A stretch of 64,000 nucleotides of DNA from QHVT01 sp036389275 (GCA_036389275.1 DASVQE010000025.1:41067-105066); one strand, 5' to 3'; positions 41,526 to 51,600 are shown, counted from the stretch's first letter. The notes: generated by a model not told the origin, from the sequence alone. Program-made: numbers and translations.

Positions 41526-43346
41526 ACCCGTCGCCGAAGCGCCCTTCAGAATGGTGAAGCTGTCCGCGACCGCGCCGGTCTCGCGCAGGAACTTCGCGTC
41601 GAGCCGGTTGCCGTTCACCTCCAGCACCATCGAGCCGAGGTTGTTGAGCGAGATGAACATCGCCGGATGATTCAGCAGCCCGCCGCCCGTCACCGCGCCG
41701 GAGCCGGCCACCGCGTACACCGCGCCGGCGTGCGTGGCGCCGGTCGGTTTCTGATACGCGCCCGTTCCCTCGACGCGGCCGTCGCCGCCGTTGATCTTCA
41801 TCGAGCTGGTGAACGTCGTCGAATAGCCGTAGTGCCCGTCGATCAGATACGACCGCTCGTACGCGTGACTGTGGCCCGACAGCACCAGGTCAACGCCGGC
41901 GGCCTCCAGGATCGGCAGCGCGTTCTGCCGCATCTCGATCAATTCGTAATCGCGATCGGAATCGTGCGAGCCCTTCGAATACGGCGGATGGTGCCAGTAG
42001 GCGATGATCCACGTCGCCGACGTCACCGCCAGATCGTTGCGCAGCCAGGTCAGCATCGGCCCGGTCGGGGAGCGGTCCGACGTCATCGAGTCGAGACAGA
42101 TGAAGTGGATGTTGCCGTAGTCGAACGAGTAGTAACTCTCCGTACCCGACGGCACGCCGCCCGCCTCGCCGCGCGTCGGCAGATTGAAGATGTCGTAGTA
42201 GGCGATGGACGGGTTGTACGTCGTCGCCTGCGCCGTGTCGTGATTGCCGATGGTCGGCCAGAGCGGCGCCGCGCGCAGCATCTCCGGATAGGTATTGAAG
42301 ACCGCGTTCTGGTACTCGTAATCGAGCCCGTTGTCGTACGCGTTGTCGCCGAGCATCAGCCAGAGATTCGTCGCCGTCGGTCCCGCGTACTTGTAGTAGG
42401 CGCCGCGCACCGCCGCCGCGCCGGGGCCGCCGGTGCCGGAGTCGCCGAGCACCCAGACGCGTGTCGTGTCGGTGGCGGTGCCGGGGCGCGGCGAAGTGAC
42501 GAATGAGTACGACCCGTCGTTGCCGGCGATCTTCGCCGCGGTCGTGCCGATCGAGTAGTAGTACTTCGTTCCCGGCGTCAGTCCGGTCAGCACCACCGTG
42601 TGATCGGTGGTCGGAGTGAGGTCGTCGGCGACGGAGGTGAGACTGCCGAGGATCGAGCCGAACCGCACCCGGCTGTCGCTCGGCGTGTCCGTGCGCCAGC
42701 GCACGATCATGCTCGTCGGCGTCCCCATCTGCAGATACGGCCCGCGCGTGAGCGCCGGCACCACGATGTTGTCTTCGCCGATGAGCTGCAGGTCGAACGA
42801 CAGGTCGCTGCTGCTGCGCCCGGCCTGATGCATCTCCACCGCGACCGTATTCGCGCCTGCCACCAGCACCTGCGGATCGAGCGTCAGCTCCTGCCACGCG
42901 TCTTCATCGGCGTCGCTCACCGTCACCGCCGCCAGCGTCGTGTAGGCGATCGTGCCGGTGGGCATGTTCGGCCGCCACACTTCGCGCCCGTTGATGTAGA
43001 CCACCGCGCCGTCGTCGCGGATCAGCCTCAGGATCACTTTCGTGAACTGCGACGGGTCCTCCACATTGACGGTCTTCCGGAAGTACGTCGTGACGTAACG
43101 ACGGAGAGGATCGGGTCCGTAATTCACGATCGTCGCCTCGTCGCCGTCGCCGTACCCCAGCTCCGCCGGCCCCGACGCCCAGAGCGAGTCGTCGAACGCC
43201 GTCGCCGTCCAGGCCGTGCCCTGGTTCGAGCCGTTGTCGAGATACTTCCAGAGCGAGCGCTCCGTGATCAGCGGCGTCTGCGCCGCCTGCGCCGGGATGC
43301 AGAGGATCGCGATCAGCGCTGCCGGAACGAGGGAGAAACGAGACAT
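39900..43346 (-). CDS. Secreted purple-acid-phosphatase-like metallophosphoesterase with FN3 repeats (frameshifted near its end)
   Basis: As written, 1,148 residues: a signal peptide (LVPAALIAILCIPAQAA), an N-terminal jelly-roll-like domain (about 30-195), a purple-acid-phosphatase N-terminal FN3 (about 200-290) and a metallophosphoesterase. Metal motifs are VWVLGDSGTGG, LMLGDNAYDNG, GNHD (367-370), YWHHPPYSKG and GHSHAYER (491-498), all intact. Six 95-residue FN3 domains follow, and a seventh lies in the next frame. The stop arises from one extra base at 39900-39901, giving CTCTAA for the expected CTCTAC. With the repair the protein would have 1,271 or so residues. It should release phosphate outside the cell, the FN3 tail serving as a spacer or carbohydrate/surface anchor. 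Confidence 0.9.
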   Translation of the reverse strand: MSRFSLVPAALIAILCIPAQAAQTPLITERSLWKYLDNGSNQGTAWTATAFDDSLWASGPAELGYGDGDEATIVNYGPDPLRRYVTTYFRKTVNVEDPSQFTKVILRLIRDDGAVVYINGREVWRPNMPTGTIAYTTLAAVTVSDADEDAWQELTLDPQVLVAGANTVAVEMHQAGRSSSDLSFDLQLIGEDNIVVPALTRGPYLQMGTPTSMIVRWRTDTPSDSRVRFGSILGSLTSVADDLTPTTDHTVVLTGLTPGTKYYYSIGTTAAKIAGNDGSYSFVTSPRPGTATDTTRVWVLGDSGTGGPGAAAVRGAYYKYAGPTATNLWLMLGDNAYDNGLDYEYQNAVFNTYPEMLRAAPLWPTIGNHDTAQATTYNPSIAYYDIFNLPTRGEAGGVPSGTESYYSFDYGNIHFICLDSMTSDRSPTGPMLTWLRNDLAVTSATWIIAYWHHPPYSKGSHDSDRDYELIEMRQNALPILEAAGVDLVLSGHSHAYERSYLIDGHYGYSTTFTSSMKINGGDGRVEGTGAYQKPTGATHAGAVYAVAGSGAVTGGGLLNHPAMFISLNNLGSMVLEVNGNRLDAKFLRETGAVADSFTILKGASATGPNAPTAVAATALSSTSANVIWTDNSTDESGFRIERCSGTGCTTFARIADLSANTTTFTDTALTATTTYRYRVVAYNSLGASASAPAEVTTASATLTAPAALVAAAVSGTQVHLVWTDTTTNEDGFRIERCSGAACNTFDEIARTAANAVAYDDASAQPGTLYRYRVSAFNASGLSAPSAVAEATTLNAAPAAPSSLTASAVSPTQVHLAWTDASANEDGFRIERCSGAACTSFAAIGQTAANVVAFDDLSATPGTLYRYRVFAFNAAGSSAASQIAEITTANVAPAAPSLLTATAVSPTQVHLAWTDPASNEDGFRVDRCSGAACTNFAQIAQTAANVVAYDDLSAAPGTLYRYRVFAFNAAGSSAASAIAEITTANVAPAAPASLTASAVSATQVHLAWTDAASNEDGFRIERCSGAACTSFVAVGQTAANVIAFDDLSATPGTLYRYRVFAFNAAGSSAASAVAEITTPIPPPAAPVSLTASALSPYEISLRWTDASTSESGFAIERCSGSGCTTFVRIAQTAANVTSYLDSGLTPSTL

Positions 43347-43491
43347 GGTGGAAAGGGGCCCCAGTTATTTGTTGTAACGACGAGGGCGGCGATTGCGGAC
43401 GGCATGCCAGCGCACGCCTTCGCCGCCACTTCGCGACGCCTCGACGCGCGCCCGATGAAGGCCTGATCCTTGCTCAACCGTAGCCAGCCCA

Positions 43492-44343
43492 ATGGCAGAC
43501 GCCGCGATCATCGACGATCAGACTCGGGCCGATCTCGAGGAGATCGAAGTGCGCCTGCTCACCGAGGGCATCTTCCGCCACTACGGCTTCGACTTTCGCG
43601 ACTACTCGCTGCCGTCGCTGCGGCGCCGGATCTGGAAGCGCGTGTATGCCGAGGGCCTCAGCACCATCTCCGGTTTGATCGAGAAAGTGCTGCACGACCC
43701 GCAGTCGATGGAGCGGCTGCTGCTCGACCTCTCCGTCAACACCACGGCCATGTTCCGCGACCCGACCTTCTACCTCGCGTTCCGGCGGAAGGTCGTGCCG
43801 ATGCTGCGCACCTATCCCTTCATCCGCATCTGGCACGCCGGCTGTTCGACGGGTGAAGAGGTCTACTCGATGGCCATCCTGCTGCAGGAGGAAGGCGTGT
43901 ACGACCGCTGCCGCATCTACGCCACCGACATCAACGAGGCGGTGCTGCAGAAAGCCAAGTCCGGCATCTTCCCGCTGTCGACGATGCAGGAGAACACCTC
44001 CAATTACATCACCGGCGGCGGCACCGGCACCTTCTCCGACTACTACACCGCGCGCTACGACTACGCCATCTTCCGTCCGGCGCTGCGCGAGAACGTCGTC
44101 TTCGCCCAGCACAACCTCGTCACCGACGCCTCCTTCAATCACTTCAACGTGATCTTCTGCCGCAACGTCCTGATCTACTTCAACAACGCCCTACAGGACC
44201 GCGTCCAGCAGCTCTTCCTCAACTCGATGGAGATGTTCGGCATCCTCGGACTCGGCAAGAAGGAGTCGATCAAATACACCTCCGTCGTCGATCACTTCGA
44301 GGAAGTCGACGGCGACGAGAAGCTCTACCGGAGAGTGCGATGA
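43492..44343 (+). CDS. cheR: CheR-type protein-glutamate methyltransferase
   Basis: This 283-residue enzyme has the N-terminal helical CheR domain (EVRLLTEGIFRHYGFDFRDY, then LLDLSVNTTAMFRDPTFY). The SAM-binding domain follows (IWHAGCSTGEEVYSMAILL, IYATDINEAVLQKAKSGIFP, VIFCRNVLIYFNN). CheR methylates glutamates of chemoreceptors. Here no receptor, CheA or CheW gene is near, so its target is more likely a coiled-coil or HAMP-rich sensor or a protein encoded elsewhere. The stop overlaps the cheB start by 4 nt (ATGA). The 145 bp upstream is shared with the divergent phosphatase gene and includes an AT-rich stretch (about 43363-43379) that may hold a promoter. Confidence 0.95.
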   Translation: MADAAIIDDQTRADLEEIEVRLLTEGIFRHYGFDFRDYSLPSLRRRIWKRVYAEGLSTISGLIEKVLHDPQSMERLLLDLSVNTTAMFRDPTFYLAFRRKVVPMLRTYPFIRIWHAGCSTGEEVYSMAILLQEEGVYDRCRIYATDINEAVLQKAKSGIFPLSTMQENTSNYITGGGTGTFSDYYTARYDYAIFRPALRENVVFAQHNLVTDASFNHFNVIFCRNVLIYFNNALQDRVQQLFLNSMEMFGILGLGKKESIKYTSVVDHFEEVDGDEKLYRRVR

Positions 44344-44993
44344 AAGCGGCGGAGCTGCCGCCCGGCATCCGCTCCTGGCGCGACGGCCGCGTCGAGCCAG
44401 CCGCATTGCGCGATTACGAAGTGATCGTGATCGGCTGTTCGATGGGCGGCATGCACGCCCTGCAGACCATCTTCGCGTTCCTGCCGAAAGACTTTCCGCT
44501 GCCGATCGTCGTCGCGCAGCATCGCTACAAGACTTCGAACGAAGCGTTGCCGTCGTTCTTCCGCCGCCACACGCCGCTCGCGGTCGTCGACGCCACCGAC
44601 AAAGAGTGGCTCCGCCCCGGCACCGTCTACCTCGCGCCCGCCGACTACCACCTGCTCGTCGACCGCACCGGCGGCCACGGCGAGCTGTCGCTGTCAGTCG
44701 ATGCCGCGGTGTCTTACTCGCGGCCGTCGATCGATGTAATGTTCGAGTCGGCAGCCGACGCGTTCGGTCAGGGCGTGATCGGAGTCGTGCTCACCGGCGC
44801 GAATGCCGACGGAGCCAAAGGCGTACAACGCATCAAGCAGCGCGGCGGCTTCGTGGTGGTGCAGGACCCGAAAACGGCCGAGTCTCCGCCGATGCCCGAG
44901 GCTGCCATCGCTGCCGTACGAGTGGATCGGATTTTGCCTCTGGAGCGGATAGGACCGTTTCTCGTCGAGCTCACGCGGAACATTCATGACTGA
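44340..44993 (+). CDS. cheB: CheB-type methylesterase without receiver domain
   Basis: This 217-residue protein corresponds to the catalytic half of CheB only. The triad is Ser34 (GCSMGGMHAL), His61 (VVAQHRYKTS) and Asp157 (LTGANADGAKG). With no N-terminal receiver it cannot be switched on by direct phosphorylation, unlike the chemotaxis enzyme. It overlaps cheR by 4 nt at its start and the REC-PAS-kinase gene by 8 nt at its end, so the three proteins are made together. Control may come from the receiver in that kinase. Confidence 0.94.
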   Translation: MKAAELPPGIRSWRDGRVEPAALRDYEVIVIGCSMGGMHALQTIFAFLPKDFPLPIVVAQHRYKTSNEALPSFFRRHTPLAVVDATDKEWLRPGTVYLAPADYHLLVDRTGGHGELSLSVDAAVSYSRPSIDVMFESAADAFGQGVIGVVLTGANADGAKGVQRIKQRGGFVVVQDPKTAESPPMPEAAIAAVRVDRILPLERIGPFLVELTRNIHD

Positions 44994-46566
44994 CGACCGC
45001 GTCAATATTCTGCTGGTCGACGATCAGCCAAACAACCTGCTCGCCCTCGAGTCGATCCTGGGCGATCTCGGGTTGCATCTGATTTCCGCGAGCTCCGGCA
45101 CCGCAGCCCTCAAGCATCTGCTCTCCAACGATTTCGCCGTCGTGCTGCTCGACGTGCAGATGCCCGACCTCGACGGCTTCGAGACCGCCAACCTGATCCG
45201 CCAGCGCGACCGCTCGCGCGACACGCCGATCATCTTCCTCACCGCATTGAGCCGCAGCGAGACGAACGTCTTCCGCGGCTACGAGCTCGGCGCCGTCGAC
45301 TACATCTTCAAGCCGTTCCATCCGGAGATCCTCCGCTCGAAGGTCAACGTCTTCGTCGAGCTGTTCCGCAAGCGCGAAGAGTTCAAGCAGCAGGCGCAGG
45401 AGCTGGCGCGCCTGAGCAAGCAGAATGAGCTGATCCTCAACGCCGCGGCCGAGGGCGTGTTCGGCGTCGGTCTCGACGTCTCCACGACCTTCGTCAATCC
45501 CGCCGCCGCGCGCATGATCGGGCGCTCCGACGCCGAGATCCTCGGCAGCGACATGCACGTCCTCGTGCATCCGCTCTTTCCGGGCGTGCTCACCTGCGAC
45601 GCCGAGCGCTGCCGTCTCTACGCGGTGCTGCACGGCGAGGCGGTCTACGACGAAGTGGAGGAGACCTTCTTCCGCGCCGACGGCACGAGCTTTCCGGTGG
45701 AGTTCTGCGCGTCGCCGATGCGCGACGAAGCAGGCGCGCTCCTCGGCTCGGTGATCACGTTCCGCGACGTCACCGAGAAACGCGCCGCGGCGCTCGCGGC
45801 CGAGGCGGAGCGGCGCTATCGCGAGGCGGAAGCGCAGAACCGCGCCAAGGACAACTTCCTGGCCACGCTCTCCCACGAGCTCCGCACGCCGATGACCTCG
45901 ATCCTCGGCTGGGTGCAGTTCCTCCGCACCGGCGAGTTCGACGAGGAAGAGCTGCGCGAGGCGCTGCAGACCATCGAGTCGAGCGCGCGCCTCCAGGCTC
46001 GCCTCATCGACGACATGCTCGACGTCTCGCGCATGGTCCTCGGCAAGTTCCAGGTCGACCTCAAGCCGACCCGCATCTCCGACGTCGTCGAGGCGGCGCT
46101 GACCACCGCCCGTCCCGCCGCCGCCGAGCGCGACGTCCGCCTCACCTCCGAGATCGCCGATCGCGACGCCGTCGTCGACGCCGATCCGAATCGCATCCAG
46201 CAGGTGATCGGCAACCTCTTGTCGAACGCCATCAAGTTCACGCCCGCCGGCAAGCACGTCGACTTGCGCCTCGAGCGCACCAACGGCAAGCTGCAGATCC
46301 GCGTCACCGACGAAGGCGAGGGCATCGAGCCGACCTTCCTGCCGTACGTCTTCGAGCGGCTGCGCCAGGCCGAAGGGTCCAACTCGCGCAGCGGCCTCGG
46401 CCTCGGACTGGCCATCGCCCGGCACATCGTCGAGCTGCATCACGGCGACATCACCGCCCAGAGCGACGGCCGCGGCCGCGGCGCCAGCTTCATCGTCACG
46501 CTGCCCGTCCGGCACGAATCGCACGCCGAGCCGAGCGGCCGCGACGCCACTCCCATCCACGCCTGA
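44986..46566 (+). CDS. REC-PAS histidine kinase
   Basis: This 526-residue cytoplasmic kinase begins with a receiver (phosphoacceptor Asp56 in VVLLDVQMPD), then a helical linker, a PAS domain (about 145-270: FVNPAAARMIGRSDAEILG ... FRDVTEKRAA) and HisKA with His297 in LSHELRTP. The HATPase domain follows (VIGNLLSNAIKFTPAGKH, GEGIEPTFLPYVFER, SGLGLGLAIARHIVELH). An N-terminal receiver makes it a natural relay from the poly-HAMP hybrid kinase or another kinase. It is the last gene of the cheR-cheB-kinase unit. Confidence 0.93.
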   Translation: MTDDRVNILLVDDQPNNLLALESILGDLGLHLISASSGTAALKHLLSNDFAVVLLDVQMPDLDGFETANLIRQRDRSRDTPIIFLTALSRSETNVFRGYELGAVDYIFKPFHPEILRSKVNVFVELFRKREEFKQQAQELARLSKQNELILNAAAEGVFGVGLDVSTTFVNPAAARMIGRSDAEILGSDMHVLVHPLFPGVLTCDAERCRLYAVLHGEAVYDEVEETFFRADGTSFPVEFCASPMRDEAGALLGSVITFRDVTEKRAAALAAEAERRYREAEAQNRAKDNFLATLSHELRTPMTSILGWVQFLRTGEFDEEELREALQTIESSARLQARLIDDMLDVSRMVLGKFQVDLKPTRISDVVEAALTTARPAAAERDVRLTSEIADRDAVVDADPNRIQQVIGNLLSNAIKFTPAGKHVDLRLERTNGKLQIRVTDEGEGIEPTFLPYVFERLRQAEGSNSRSGLGLGLAIARHIVELHHGDITAQSDGRGRGASFIVTLPVRHESHAEPSGRDATPIHA

Positions 46567-46628
46567 ACTCGCGTCCAGCCCGGTATGGTGCGGCACTTGC
46601 CTACATATCGGCTGCAGGCTTCGGCGGG

Positions 46629-47681
46629 ATGAAGAACAAGCGGCTCAAACGGGCGTTGCGCTCGACGCTCCAGTCGGCTCCTTTCACGCCGATCGCGCGT
46701 CTCTTTGCCGGCGTCGCCACCTGCCTGATGTACCACCGCATCTCACCCGGCGGCGCCGCCGACGCCACCATCCGCACGCGCTTCCAGCCGAATCTCAGCC
46801 TCTACGTTTCGGAGCAGGAGTTCGAGAAACAGATCGCCTTCCTCGCGAGGCGCCATCGCTGCGTCTCCATTGAGGAAGCGGTCGACGGTCTGCTGCGCGG
46901 CAACCTGCCGCCGCGCACCGTGGTCATCACCTTCGACGACGGCTATCGCGACAACCTGCTCGCGCTGCCGGCGCTCGAGCGCCATCGCGTGCCGGCCACC
47001 ATCTACGTCACCAGCGGCGCGGTCGGCGCGCCGCGGCCGTTGTGGTGGGACGAGCAGGAACTGTTTCTCGCGACGCTCGAGCGCGTTCGCGTCGAGTGGC
47101 GCGGCGAAGAGCTGCGTTGGGATCTGTCGACGCCCGAGCGGAAGGAACAGGCCTTCCGCGAATGGAACCGCCTCTTCAAGCGGATGACGCCGCGCGAGCA
47201 GAACGAATTCATGGAGCTGCTGCGCGAAGCAGCGCGCGACGCCATGCGCGGCGACGGGCCGTCGCCGTTCCTGACGTGGGACGACGTGCGCATGCTCGAC
47301 AAACATCCGCTGATTACCATCGGCGCGCACAGTGTCGACCACTCCGTCCTCAGTCAACTGACGGTGGAGGAACTGCAGGCGCAGATCGTCGACTCGCGCA
47401 ATGCCCTGGCCGAGGCCCTGGGGCACTCCATCGACCACTTCGCGTATCCCTTCGGCGGCGTCGAGCATGCGGCGGAACGCGAATTCGCAGCCGTGCGCGA
47501 CGCCGGCTTCCGCTCCGCCGTCACTACGCGCCACGGCCACTGGTACCGCGCCTCGCGGCGGCGCATCCACTGCCTGCCGAGAATCTCCGTCGAATTCCGC
47601 CACAGCGTCGAAGACCTCCAATGGAAACTGAGCGGCCTCGATGTCGCCCTGCATAAACCATTGAGCGCCTTCGGGCGCTGA
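46629..47681 (+). CDS. Polysaccharide deacetylase (NodB homology domain)
   Basis: This 350-residue enzyme has the carbohydrate esterase 4 motifs VITFDDGYRDN (Asp103 base, Asp104 metal) and IGAHSVDHSVLS (metal ligands His234 and His238), then FAYPFGG and a C-terminal ISVEFRHSVEDLQWKLSGLD segment. A YHR motif near residue 35 (LMYHRISPGG) is usual in this subgroup. It removes N-acetyl groups from a polysaccharide. No signal peptide is clear; the basic N-terminus with one weak hydrophobic stretch fits a cytoplasmic or peripheral membrane enzyme. It begins 62 bp after the kinase gene and may be transcribed with it or alone. Confidence 0.92.
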   Translation: MKNKRLKRALRSTLQSAPFTPIARLFAGVATCLMYHRISPGGAADATIRTRFQPNLSLYVSEQEFEKQIAFLARRHRCVSIEEAVDGLLRGNLPPRTVVITFDDGYRDNLLALPALERHRVPATIYVTSGAVGAPRPLWWDEQELFLATLERVRVEWRGEELRWDLSTPERKEQAFREWNRLFKRMTPREQNEFMELLREAARDAMRGDGPSPFLTWDDVRMLDKHPLITIGAHSVDHSVLSQLTVEELQAQIVDSRNALAEALGHSIDHFAYPFGGVEHAAEREFAAVRDAGFRSAVTTRHGHWYRASRRRIHCLPRISVEFRHSVEDLQWKLSGLDVALHKPLSAFGR

Positions 47682-47753
47682 CGCGCAGGCCTTCAATCAA
47701 GCCATCCTGCGGCAACCCCGGAATTCCGCACTCCGGATGCGGGCGGAAAAAAG

Positions 47754-47785
47754 TTGTTGCGGACTTCTGTCCGAATCGGTTATTG
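47754..47785 (+). promoter_or_regulatory. Promoter candidate for the small exported-protein gene at 47840
   Basis: TTGTTG (47754-47759) lies upstream of GGTTATTG (47778-47785) with 18-20 nt between, preceded by an A6 run. A short inverted repeat CGGAC/GTCCG (47760-47773) lies in the spacer and could be an operator. The elements are weak matches, so this rests mainly on position and the local drop in G+C. Confidence 0.25.
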
Positions 47786-47839
47786 TCCCGCCCGGTCAGC
47801 TTCGGTCCCAACAACTAACAATCGAATTTCGGAGTCCTT

Positions 47840-48664
47840 GTGGACATCGTCCCCAACCGCGTGTGGGTGTGGCGTGGGGAGATTGCCGGGCGGTTCGCGG
47901 CGGCAATGGCGTGCGTTCTCGTGGCCGCGGTGTGCTCGGCGGAAGTGCTCTTTCCGCAGCCGCTGCACCTGACGCGGCGCATTGAGGATCCGGTCTCGCA
48001 CACGACGTCGACCGTCGACGAGTATTGCGCGGGCAATCAGATCGTCACCATTTCCGCAGCGCGTGTGGCCATTGTCGATTATGGGCGCCAGCAGTTGACC
48101 GAAATCGACCGCGCCGCCGGCACGTACAGCATTACGCCGTTCGAGGAACTGGCGAAAGCGAGCGGCGATCCCGCGGCGACAAAGACGGCGGACGCGAAGG
48201 ATTGGAAGACGACGCCGCTCGGCGTCAAAGCCTCTCGCGCCGGAGGGCGCAGCGTCGACGCCTTCGAGCTGACGCTCGACAATCCCTCGCGCGGCCGGAT
48301 GACCATTGAAGTGGGCATCGACGCGCACGTGCCGCTCTCGCGCTCCGCAGTGGAAGTGCTCATCGGCGCCTCCTATCCCAATGCCCGCCGCCCCGAGCAC
48401 GAGGCCCTATTGCGCGCCGCCGCCGCGCCACAGCGCGATCGCGACGCCATTACGAAAGCGGCCGCGGAAACGACGTACGGACTGCCCGTCGACCAGAGCA
48501 TCACCTACGTGATGGGCGCGGAGAGCCTCACCATGCGCAGCTCCATCGTCGATGTGCGCTCCGAGCTGGCGCCGCCCGATCTGGTGACCATTCCACCCGG
48601 TGCGCGACAGGTGGAGTCGCGCGCCGTCCGGCTCGCACGCGAACAGCGCGAGCTCGATCACTGA
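47840..48664 (+). CDS. Exported protein of unknown function
   Basis: This 274-residue protein starts with GTG at 47840, 5 nt after GGAG. A hydrophobic segment (RFAAAMACVLVAAVCSAEV) looks like a signal with cleavage near CSA, after an unusually long charged N-terminal part. The body has strands such as YCAGNQIVTISAARVAIVDY and VDAFELTLDNPSRGRMTIEV, and a helical C-terminus (PPGARQVESRAVRLAREQRE). I recognise no family. It lies 27 bp upstream of the giant surface-protein gene and is almost certainly co-transcribed with it, so a role in its secretion or anchoring is plausible but unproven. Confidence 0.72.
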   Translation: MDIVPNRVWVWRGEIAGRFAAAMACVLVAAVCSAEVLFPQPLHLTRRIEDPVSHTTSTVDEYCAGNQIVTISAARVAIVDYGRQQLTEIDRAAGTYSITPFEELAKASGDPAATKTADAKDWKTTPLGVKASRAGGRSVDAFELTLDNPSRGRMTIEVGIDAHVPLSRSAVEVLIGASYPNARRPEHEALLRAAAAPQRDRDAITKAAAETTYGLPVDQSITYVMGAESLTMRSSIVDVRSELAPPDLVTIPPGARQVESRAVRLAREQRELDH

Positions 48665-48691
48665 CGCCCGCCGCACCTCACACGGAACGTC

Positions 48692-51600
48692 ATGCACGCC
48701 CGCCTCCATAAGACACGCATCGGTTTCTTTGTCGCCGCATTATTGCTGGCGGCACAATGGCCGCTGCACGCCGGCGAGGTGGCCCAGGCCGATCTGCAAA
48801 TTCTCGGCGTCGGACTGGAAGTCGACCGCCAGCCGGTCGTCACGGCCGTCGACGTTCCCACGACTGTTCAGACGAAATTCGGCGGCGCGATGAACGACGC
48901 CGCGCCGGTAGCGCCCGGATTGAGCGCTCTCGGCGAGCTGACCGGCCCCGGCATCGATGCGCCCATTACACTGGTGGCCACGCCCGGCCACAAATTCGCC
49001 ATTCCGGCGCTGCACGAAAAAGGGGAGTACCAGCTCCAGAACATCCGCCTGGCCGGCGCGCACGGCGAATTTCTGCAGCAGGCGGTTCCGTCGTTTGCAA
49101 TCATCCAAGTCGCCGACGCACTGCAGACCAGCGTGCGCGTGCGGCAACTAACGCCGGAGGAATTGCGCGCGCGCGGCATCATCGTCGACTCGCGCAATTA
49201 CGACGTCTACGAATACACGGTCATCTTCGGCGTCGATCAGCATAGCGTCGAGATCCCGTATCCGGTCATCATCGACAAACGCACCCACACCGCCGCGCCG
49301 GTGGTGCGCGAGTCGCCGTACAACCTGCCGCCATTGAGCGTGGCCAAACCGCCGCGCTTCCAGCCGCCGGGCATTGAAGAATTCAGCCTCGCCGCCGACG
49401 GCGGCATGCCGGACAACGACGGCGGACACGATCCCGGCGAGAAACCGGCGCCGTCGATTCCCGCGGCCATCGTCCTGCCGAACGGCTTCGGCGTTCTGCA
49501 TCAATTTTTCGCCGTCATCCTGCACGTCAGCAACGCCGCGCCGGAAGGCAGCAACATCCGCCTCGACAGCGTCACCGCCTCGATGAGCGCGCCGCAGCAG
49601 ATGCGCGTGGCGAAGGTGATGCCGGCCGTCACCATCGGCCAGCCGGTGCCCGTGCGCACCGCCGACGGCCAGACCTTCCTCGTGGCCGGCGCGCAAGGGT
49701 CGGCCGAGTGGACGCTGGAGGCGCTCAAGGCGGGCACGCACGACATCGACATCACCGTCAACGCCACCTACCAGCAGCCGGGGCAGGAGGACTTTCCGCT
49801 GCGCGGCAAAGCGCGCACCGCGATCGTCGTCAGCGACCCGCGCTTCCAGATCAACTTCTCCCATCCCGACACGGTGCGCGCGGACGAGAGCTACACCGCC
49901 TACGCCTTCGTCACCAACCTCAGTCCGCAGCGCCAGCACGTCGCGCTGGACATGAGCGAGATCCCGGCCTGCAGCTCCGGCGCGGCGGTCTCGAACATCT
50001 GCCGTGTCGAAGGCGACGGCAAGGTGGAGCTCGACCTCGAGCCGGGCGAGATGACGCCGGTGCCGTACAAGCTCACCTCGACCATCACCGGCAACGTCTT
50101 CGCCGGCGCGGCGGCGCCGAACGACGAAGCGCTCGGCGTGTCGGTGAAGCTGACCATGGGCGTGAGCGAGTCGGGCATTCCGCTCTCGCCGGCGACGCTG
50201 GTGATGCCGTACTACACCCGCTTCCTGCCGTCCGATTTCATCGCCGCGAACATGCAGCTCCTCGGCCTCGCGTACAGCCTGGCCACGGCGCCGCTCAATC
50301 AATACACGGCGAAGTTCCCGCGCGTGATCAAGAACGACGTCTTCCAGCGGGCGCAGGAGATCGCGCGCGCCGGGCAGCGCATCGTGGCGATTCGCAAGTC
50401 GCGCGAGACGAACGATCCGGAAGAAAATCGCGAGCCGTTCTTCCATCTCGCCCTCGATTTGCTCGGCAACATCGAGCGCGTCGATCAGGCCGCAGTGGCG
50501 CCGGAGCTCGTCGAATGGGACGAGCTGCGCCGCTCCGAAAAATCGGGACGCCGCGCGGCGACGGCGATGGCGCAGCAGCTCGCGCTGCAGGGCTTCAACA
50601 ACGGCCGGAGTCCGCAGCAGTTCGCCGACGACTTCGCCGCCGCCACCTCGCACCGCACGCCGTTCCTCTTCGCCTACGTGCATGGCGCCGAAGTCGCCGG
50701 ACAAACGCGTCCGTACGCGCTGTCGATCAAAGGCCTCGGCGCCGGCGGCGAGCTCGACGTGCCGTCGAATGCCGCCACCGGCTGGGTGCGCACGCTTCCG
50801 TACGCGGAGTTGATGACGCTCGACGGCGGCGGCGATCGCGGCGAGCTGGCCATGATCGGCCGCTTCGCGCAGAGCGTGCGCGTCACCGTCGTGCCGCGCG
50901 CGGCGAGCTTCACGCTGCACCTGATCTATCCCGACACCGCCGACGGCAAGCAGTTGCGCAGCGACCTCGCCGTCAGCGGCGCGACGCCGGGCACGCCGGT
51001 GACGATCGATGTCGCGCGCGGCGCGCGCACGCTCGTCGTCAGCGGCGCGTCCGTCAGCGCGAGCGTGCGCGAGGTGCCGCAGACCGCGCTGCGCGTCCTC
51101 GGCGCCGCGCAGGACCTGCACCTCGATCCGAACGCGCACCTCGTCACCGTGCTCTTCAACCGTCCCGTCACTTTCGGCGACGCCGCCACGCTGCGCGATC
51201 ACGTCGCGCTCACCGTGAACGTGCCGAAGGCGGCGTACAGCGTCACCCGCAAGAACACCGCGGGCGGTCCACTGCAGATCCCCGGTGCGGCGCTGCAGGA
51301 AGACGGCAAGCTGCTCAACCTCGCCTTCGACAAGGCGCTCTCGCAGAACGCGAATTACGTCATCGCCGTCGACTCGCTGCGCGATCTCGTTGGCGCCGCC
51401 ACCTTCAGCGACGAGCACATCGTGCCGCGCATCGACAACGACCGCCCCGGCGCGATCCTCACCGGCCGCGTGCTCAACGGCGACAACTCGGTCGTGCCGA
51501 ACGCGCTGGTGAAGCTCGAGGCATCCGGCGGCGATCAGTTCGACCTCGGCGGCAGCGACGGCCGCTTCCTGTACGAGTTCGTTCCGCGCGACGTCGACAA

